Source: Opitutaceae bacterium
Lineage (GTDB): Bacteria; Verrucomicrobiota; Verrucomicrobiia; Opitutales; Opitutaceae
Length of the DNA stretch: 18,479 nucleotides
NCBI GenBank assembly: GCA_009919985.1
Contig: RGAX01000034.1
Coordinates: 1 to 18,479 of the forward strand
Reading direction: 5' to 3'
Shown here: positions 15,673 to 18,479 of the stretch, piece by piece
Layout of the letters: each line of letters begins with the position of its first letter
Position numbering within the stretch: the first letter of the stretch is position 1
The notes under the pieces: generated by a model
Told to the model about the DNA's origin: nothing
Database searches by the model: none
The model's input: only the letters and a program-made list of their open reading frames with translations
Program-made: the position numbers and the translations under genes

Positions 15673-15762
15673 GTCGAGTTCTTCAGCCAGCACGGGAGGC
15701 GCCAGCCTGTCGAACGTGAACGATAACAAACTCGTCAAGCCACCGGCCAATTTAATCCGACC

Positions 15763-15820
15763 GTTTTACTAAAACTACCGCGAAATAGTTTACTCGGTGT
15801 CTTTTCCACCGTAGTAAATT
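15763..15820. promoter_or_regulatory. Candidate operator region between the metal transporter-like gene and hemF
   Basis: The hexamer TTTACT occurs at 15765-15770 and 15789-15794, and its inverted form AGTAAA at 15813-15818, each exactly 24 bases apart. The second and third form the base of a hairpin-like inverted repeat (TTTACTCGGTG, 15789-15799, against CACCGTAGTAAA, 15807-15818, one bulged base, seven-base loop). The first lies in a perfect palindrome GTTTTA-C-TAAAAC (15763-15775). The last element is 14 bases before the hemF start, so a bound regulator would touch the promoter. The regulator is unknown. Confidence 0.4.
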
Positions 15821-15831
15821 CCACCCAAGCT

Positions 15832-16785
15832 ATGACCCCCGACCTCCTCGCCGTAAAAACTTACCTCTTGGATTTGCAGGAGAGTATTTGCACGGCTCTG
15901 GCCAACGAAGACGGCAGCGCGCAGTTCCGCGAAGATTCATGGACGCGCGCCGAGGGCGGCGGCGGCCGCACCCGCATCCTCACCGAGGGCGCCGTTTTCG
16001 AAAAAGCCGGCGTCGCCTTCTCGCATGTCCACGGTAACCAACTCCCGCCCTCTGCGAGCGCGCACCGACCCGAACTAGCCGGCCGCTCCTGGGAAGCGAT
16101 CGGGGTTTCAATCGTGATCCATCCTCGCAATCCTCACGTACCGACGAGCCACGCCAACCTCCGCTTCTTCGTCGCCCATGATAAAAACGACGCGTCCATT
16201 TGGTGGTTCGGCGGTGGCTTTGATCTCACGCCCTATTACGGCAGCGTCACCGATGCCGTCCACTGGCACCGCACTGCCCGCGATGCCGTCACGCCATTTG
16301 GTGCGTCGTTGCATGCTCGTTTCAAAAAAAACTGCGACGATTATTTTTTCCTCAAACACCGCGCTGAACCCCGCGGCGTCGGCGGCCTGTTTTACGACGA
16401 TTTCAGCGAACTCGGTTTTAATCAGAGTTTCGAGCTCAGCCGCGCCGTGGGTGGCGCCTTCATTCCGGCGTATCTCCCAATTGTAGCTCGCCGCAAAACT
16501 ACGCCCACGACCGAGGCCGAGCGTAACTGGCAACTCTACCGGCGCGGACGCTACGTTGAATTCAATCTTGTCTGGGATCGCGGCACCCAGTTCGGCCTCC
16601 AAAGCGGCGGACGCACTGAATCCATCTTGATGTCACTGCCACCGCTCGCGCGCTGGGACTACGCCCACACGCCCACAGCCGGTACCGCCGAAGCGCGCCT
16701 GCATGAAATTTTTCTCCAACCGCGCGATTGGGCCAACCTGACCGCTACCGAAATCGCCGCGCTCGAATACCCGTTATCAAAATGA
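15832..16785 (+). CDS. hemF: Oxygen-dependent coproporphyrinogen III oxidase
   Basis: A 317-residue cytoplasmic enzyme that converts coproporphyrinogen III to protoporphyrinogen IX with O2, two steps before haem. Conserved blocks are all present: RILTEGAVFEKAGV (48-61), HVHGNQLP (65-72), HPRNPHVPTSHANLRFF (97-113), WWFGGGFDLTPYY (124-136), RGVGGLFYDDF (181-191) and GRYVEFNLVWDRGTQFGL then SGGRTESILMSLPP near the C-terminus (239-271). The length is normal. The ATG at 15832 lacks a Shine-Dalgarno, but a repeat-containing candidate operator ends 12 bases before it. Its stop overlaps the hemE start by four bases (ATGA), so the two should be translationally coupled. The presence of hemF, rather than only the radical-SAM HemN/HemZ form, points to aerobic growth. 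Confidence 0.97.
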   Translation: MTPDLLAVKTYLLDLQESICTALANEDGSAQFREDSWTRAEGGGGRTRILTEGAVFEKAGVAFSHVHGNQLPPSASAHRPELAGRSWEAIGVSIVIHPRNPHVPTSHANLRFFVAHDKNDASIWWFGGGFDLTPYYGSVTDAVHWHRTARDAVTPFGASLHARFKKNCDDYFFLKHRAEPRGVGGLFYDDFSELGFNQSFELSRAVGGAFIPAYLPIVARRKTTPTTEAERNWQLYRRGRYVEFNLVWDRGTQFGLQSGGRTESILMSLPPLARWDYAHTPTAGTAEARLHEIFLQPRDWANLTATEIAALEYPLSK

Positions 16786-17813
16786 ATTCTCGCGAACGTT
16801 TCCTTGCCGCCTGTGCCTGCCAAACCCTCGAACGCCCGCCACTCTGGGTCATGCGTCAAGCTGGCCGCTATCTACCGGAATACCGGGCACTTAAGGCGAA
16901 ATCTTCTTTCCTAGAAATGGTGCGCACGCCCGCGCTCGCGACGGAGGTCACCTTGCAACCCCTGCGCCGCTTCGCCCTAGATGCCGCGATTTTATTTTCC
17001 GATATTTTAGTGATTCCCGAAGCCCTGGGCCAATCCTACGCGTTCCGCGACACCGGCGGGATCGCCATGAGCTACCGACTTGATACACGCGCCCAGATTG
17101 ACGCGCTCGCTCCGGCGCATGCCGTCCTAGAAAAACTTTCTTACGTCGCCGAGGCCCTTGCTCTGCTTAAAACCGAGCTCGCCGGCAAACACGCGTTGCT
17201 CGGCTTCGGAGGTTCGCCCTGGACGCTCGCCACCTACATGGTCGAAGGCGGCAGTTCCGATGACTTCGAGCGCATCAAGACGCTTTTTTACACCGACCGC
17301 GCGACCTTTGACGCGCTTTTGGAAAAACTCACGGCAGCGATCATCGTTTACTTTCAGATGCAGATCCGCGCTGGCGCCGATGCGATTCAGATTTTTGACA
17401 GCTGGGGCGGCCTCATCGCTGGCGCCGACTATGAAGCTGCATCCTTGAAATGGATTCGGCAAATCATTGCCGCGCTGCCACAGGATTTTCCGGTAATACT
17501 CTACGCGAAAGGCACGGGCTCACAACTCACCGATCAGGCCTTTTCTGGGGCGCGGGTGTTGAGCGTGGACTGGACCTGCGATCTGGCAGTCGTGCGGCGA
17601 ACACTGCCAGCCAACGTCGCCGTACAAGGTAATCTCGACCCCATCTTGCTCAACACCACGCCCGAGATCGTGCGCCGCGAAGCTACGCGCTTACTCGAAT
17701 CCATGCGCGGCACCGCAGGGCATATTTTTAATCTCGGCCACGGTATCACGCCCCAGGCCAAGATCGAATGCATGGAAGCTCTAGTCAAAACCGTCACAGG
17801 CTGGCGCAACTAA
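16782..17813 (+). CDS. hemE: Uroporphyrinogen decarboxylase
   Basis: A 343-residue enzyme, normal for the family, that removes four carboxylates from uroporphyrinogen III to give coproporphyrinogen III, the substrate of the HemF encoded immediately before it. The signature RPPLWVMRQAGRYLPEYR is at 18-35 (R25 and R29 bind substrate carboxylates), and catalytic D74 lies in AILFSDILVIPEALG (69-83). GFGGSPWTLATYMVEG (141-156), FDSWGG (205-210) and NLGHGI near the C-terminus are also present. The open frame extends back to 16728 inside hemF, but the ATG at 16782, overlapping the hemF stop as ATGA, gives the correct start (NSRERFL). It is coupled to hemF and lies at the right border of the ordinary GC-rich sequence. 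Confidence 0.97.
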   Translation: MNSRERFLAACACQTLERPPLWVMRQAGRYLPEYRALKAKSSFLEMVRTPALATEVTLQPLRRFALDAAILFSDILVIPEALGQSYAFRDTGGIAMSYRLDTRAQIDALAPAHAVLEKLSYVAEALALLKTELAGKHALLGFGGSPWTLATYMVEGGSSDDFERIKTLFYTDRATFDALLEKLTAAIIVYFQMQIRAGADAIQIFDSWGGLIAGADYEAASLKWIRQIIAALPQDFPVILYAKGTGSQLTDQAFSGARVLSVDWTCDLAVVRRTLPANVAVQGNLDPILLNTTPEIVRREATRLLESMRGTAGHIFNLGHGITPQAKIECMEALVKTVTGWRN

Positions 17814-17815
17814 TG

Positions 17816-17849
17816 CAGCCACTGGCTAGGGGCAGTTGGCTGAGCTTTT
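17816..17849 (+). terminator. Possible intrinsic terminator after hemE
   Basis: CAGCCACTG (17816-17824) can pair with CAG-T-TGGCTG (17833-17842), giving a nine-pair stem with one bulged T and an eight-base loop, followed by GAGCTTT, a weak T-tract. It lies between the two convergent stop codons. The poor T-run makes it uncertain. Confidence 0.35.
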
Positions 17850-18252
17850 ACGGTGTTTTAACGCCACCAACGTAGACGTTATCCCAATTTGAACGTGCAA
17901 AGGAAACTGCAGAGTCCAAATCGAGGAAGTAGCCAATAGGATCAGACTCTAGAGCCTTTACCCAAAAGACACCGTGATATTCCAAGACGTCAACGGGCCA
18001 TTTATCGCTTACGTTGTGAATTAAGCCTGACCAAACCGTAGTTGATTGATTAGCTATGGTGTCAATCAATAGGTCATGGACCGTGGAGCCAATATCGCCA
18101 GTAAGTTTTCCTGATTTCATTGCCTCTAGCGCATTAAGGTAATTCTTATTGCCAAATTCTTTTTTCAGAAATCCTTGAATAAGTTTTTCTTTCGCAAGAG
18201 CCTTACACGCTTCGGCTAAATTTACGCAGTCTCTAGAAAATCCATTGTCCAT
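17848..18252 (-). CDS. Hypothetical 134-residue protein in low-GC, probably acquired DNA
   Basis: I do not recognise this protein. It has no signal peptide or membrane segment and looks like a compact alpha/beta domain. The N-terminal third (1-50) is helical and charged (Lys-rich), and the middle has a Trp-containing beta section (TTVWSGLIHNVSDKWPVDVLEYHG). The C-terminal part has FWVKALESDPIGYFLDLDSAV followed by Phe/Trp-rich helix and strand. The size and style are reminiscent of small immunity or restriction-associated proteins, but no motif proves this. The start is very secure: AGGAGGT sits four bases before the ATG, the strongest ribosome-binding site in the window. Its AT-rich codons contrast sharply with hemE, 34 bases away. 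It lies 45 bases after the partial upstream gene on the same strand, so the two probably form an operon. Confidence 0.6.
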   Translation of the reverse strand: MDNGFSRDCVNLAEACKALAKEKLIQGFLKKEFGNKNYLNALEAMKSGKLTGDIGSTVHDLLIDTIANQSTTVWSGLIHNVSDKWPVDVLEYHGVFWVKALESDPIGYFLDLDSAVSFARSNWDNVYVGGVKTP

Positions 18253-18262
18253 ATTACCTCCT
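18244..18262 (-). promoter_or_regulatory. Strong Shine-Dalgarno (AGGAGGT) of the low-GC hypothetical gene
   Basis: On the minus strand AGGAGGT is followed by AAT and the ATG at 18252. It is the only full consensus ribosome-binding site I found in the window and decides the start of the downstream gene. Confidence 0.75.
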
Positions 18263-18297
18263 ACTGGTAATTCATTTTTAATATTTAGAATTCACTT

Positions 18298-18479
18298 TTA
18301 TCTTCCCCATTCAAGACACCATTCAGCAATACCTCGAATTGATTTGTATTTCTCTTCGGATATCAAATACTTTTCTTGAGATAGATCTTCAAGGTACGTA
18401 TAGTAAAAATTCATTGACCCGTCTGGATTGCAAATTCGGAGGTAGGCAACTTTTTTTGTTTCTTTAAAGTACGTTGCTA
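18298..18479 (-). CDS. C-terminal fragment of an unknown low-GC gene (runs off right edge)
   Basis: From the right edge, the minus strand reads open for 59 codons to a TAA at 18298-18300. The fragment starts ATYFKETKKVAYLRIC, continues with an NPDGSMNFYYTYLED region and ends with a helix closing on AEWCLEWGR. The composition is rich in Lys, Tyr and Glu, and A+T-rich codons are used, as in the neighbouring 134-residue protein and unlike the rest of the window. No family is recognised. The short beta-hairpin-like YLRICNPDGSMNFYY segment followed by a helix could be a small globular domain; whether it is the end of a large toxin or of a small protein cannot be seen. The downstream gene begins 45 bases later, suggesting co-transcription. 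Confidence 0.55.
   Translation of the reverse strand, partial: ATYFKETKKVAYLRICNPDGSMNFYYTYLEDLSQEKYLISEEKYKSIRGIAEWCLEWGR

Noticed and set aside
15672..15750. Longer TTG-started version of the His-rich membrane protein
   Set aside because: The extra N-terminal residues do not match a clear signal or segment; the ATG at 15672 starts just before TM1.

Overview
The window is a compact, GC-rich bacterial chromosome segment (my estimate is a little under 60% G+C for most of it) with short intergenic gaps. Housekeeping genes sit beside conserved genes of less certain role. The cell is Gram-negative and probably aerobic: there is an outer-envelope type MacA/MacB efflux set, a Tat-type signal, a penicillin-binding DD-carboxypeptidase and oxygen-dependent coproporphyrinogen oxidase. 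The protein styles (DUF2293 protein, MYG1-type protein, Rsm22-type methyltransferase, TPR protein, Gly-rich MacA-like adaptor) and the near absence of Shine-Dalgarno sequences remind me of Verrucomicrobiota, perhaps Opitutaceae. That assignment is inference from recall, not from a search.

Left part (1-6014): the 5' part of rsgA leaves the window on the minus strand. It is followed by a DUF2293 protein, a Tat-exported metallo-beta-lactamase-fold hydrolase and a MYG1-family DHH-type protein (all plus). A secreted SGNH/GDSL hydrolase (minus) and a HIT-family protein (plus) diverge. A spermidine-synthase-like methyltransferase (minus) and the tRNA U34 hydroxylase trhO (plus) also diverge.

Middle (6205-9769): a three-gene efflux operon encodes a membrane-anchored adaptor (MacA-like) with a low-complexity insert, a separate ABC ATPase and a separate MacB-type permease. 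Next (9828-14928) comes a tight plus-strand run: an exported TPR protein, a Methyltransf_32-type methyltransferase, an exported PDZ protein, an Rsm22/METTL17-like methyltransferase with four candidate cluster cysteines, and a D-Ala-D-Ala carboxypeptidase. The first four are separated by only 10-19 bases.

Right part (14941-18479): a His-rich polytopic membrane protein, probably a metal transporter of the NicO/RcnA or TauE kind, is divergent from hemF-hemE. The two haem genes overlap by 4 bases and catalyse successive steps: HemE makes coproporphyrinogen III and HemF oxidises it. The gap between the transporter and hemF carries evenly spaced TTTACT/AGTAAA elements. After hemE the base composition drops sharply. 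Two minus-strand genes of unknown function (one cut by the window edge) follow, and the complete one has a textbook AGGAGGT ribosome-binding site unlike any other gene here. This is the best candidate for recently acquired DNA and for something undescribed. No tRNA, rRNA, CRISPR array or insertion sequence was seen.
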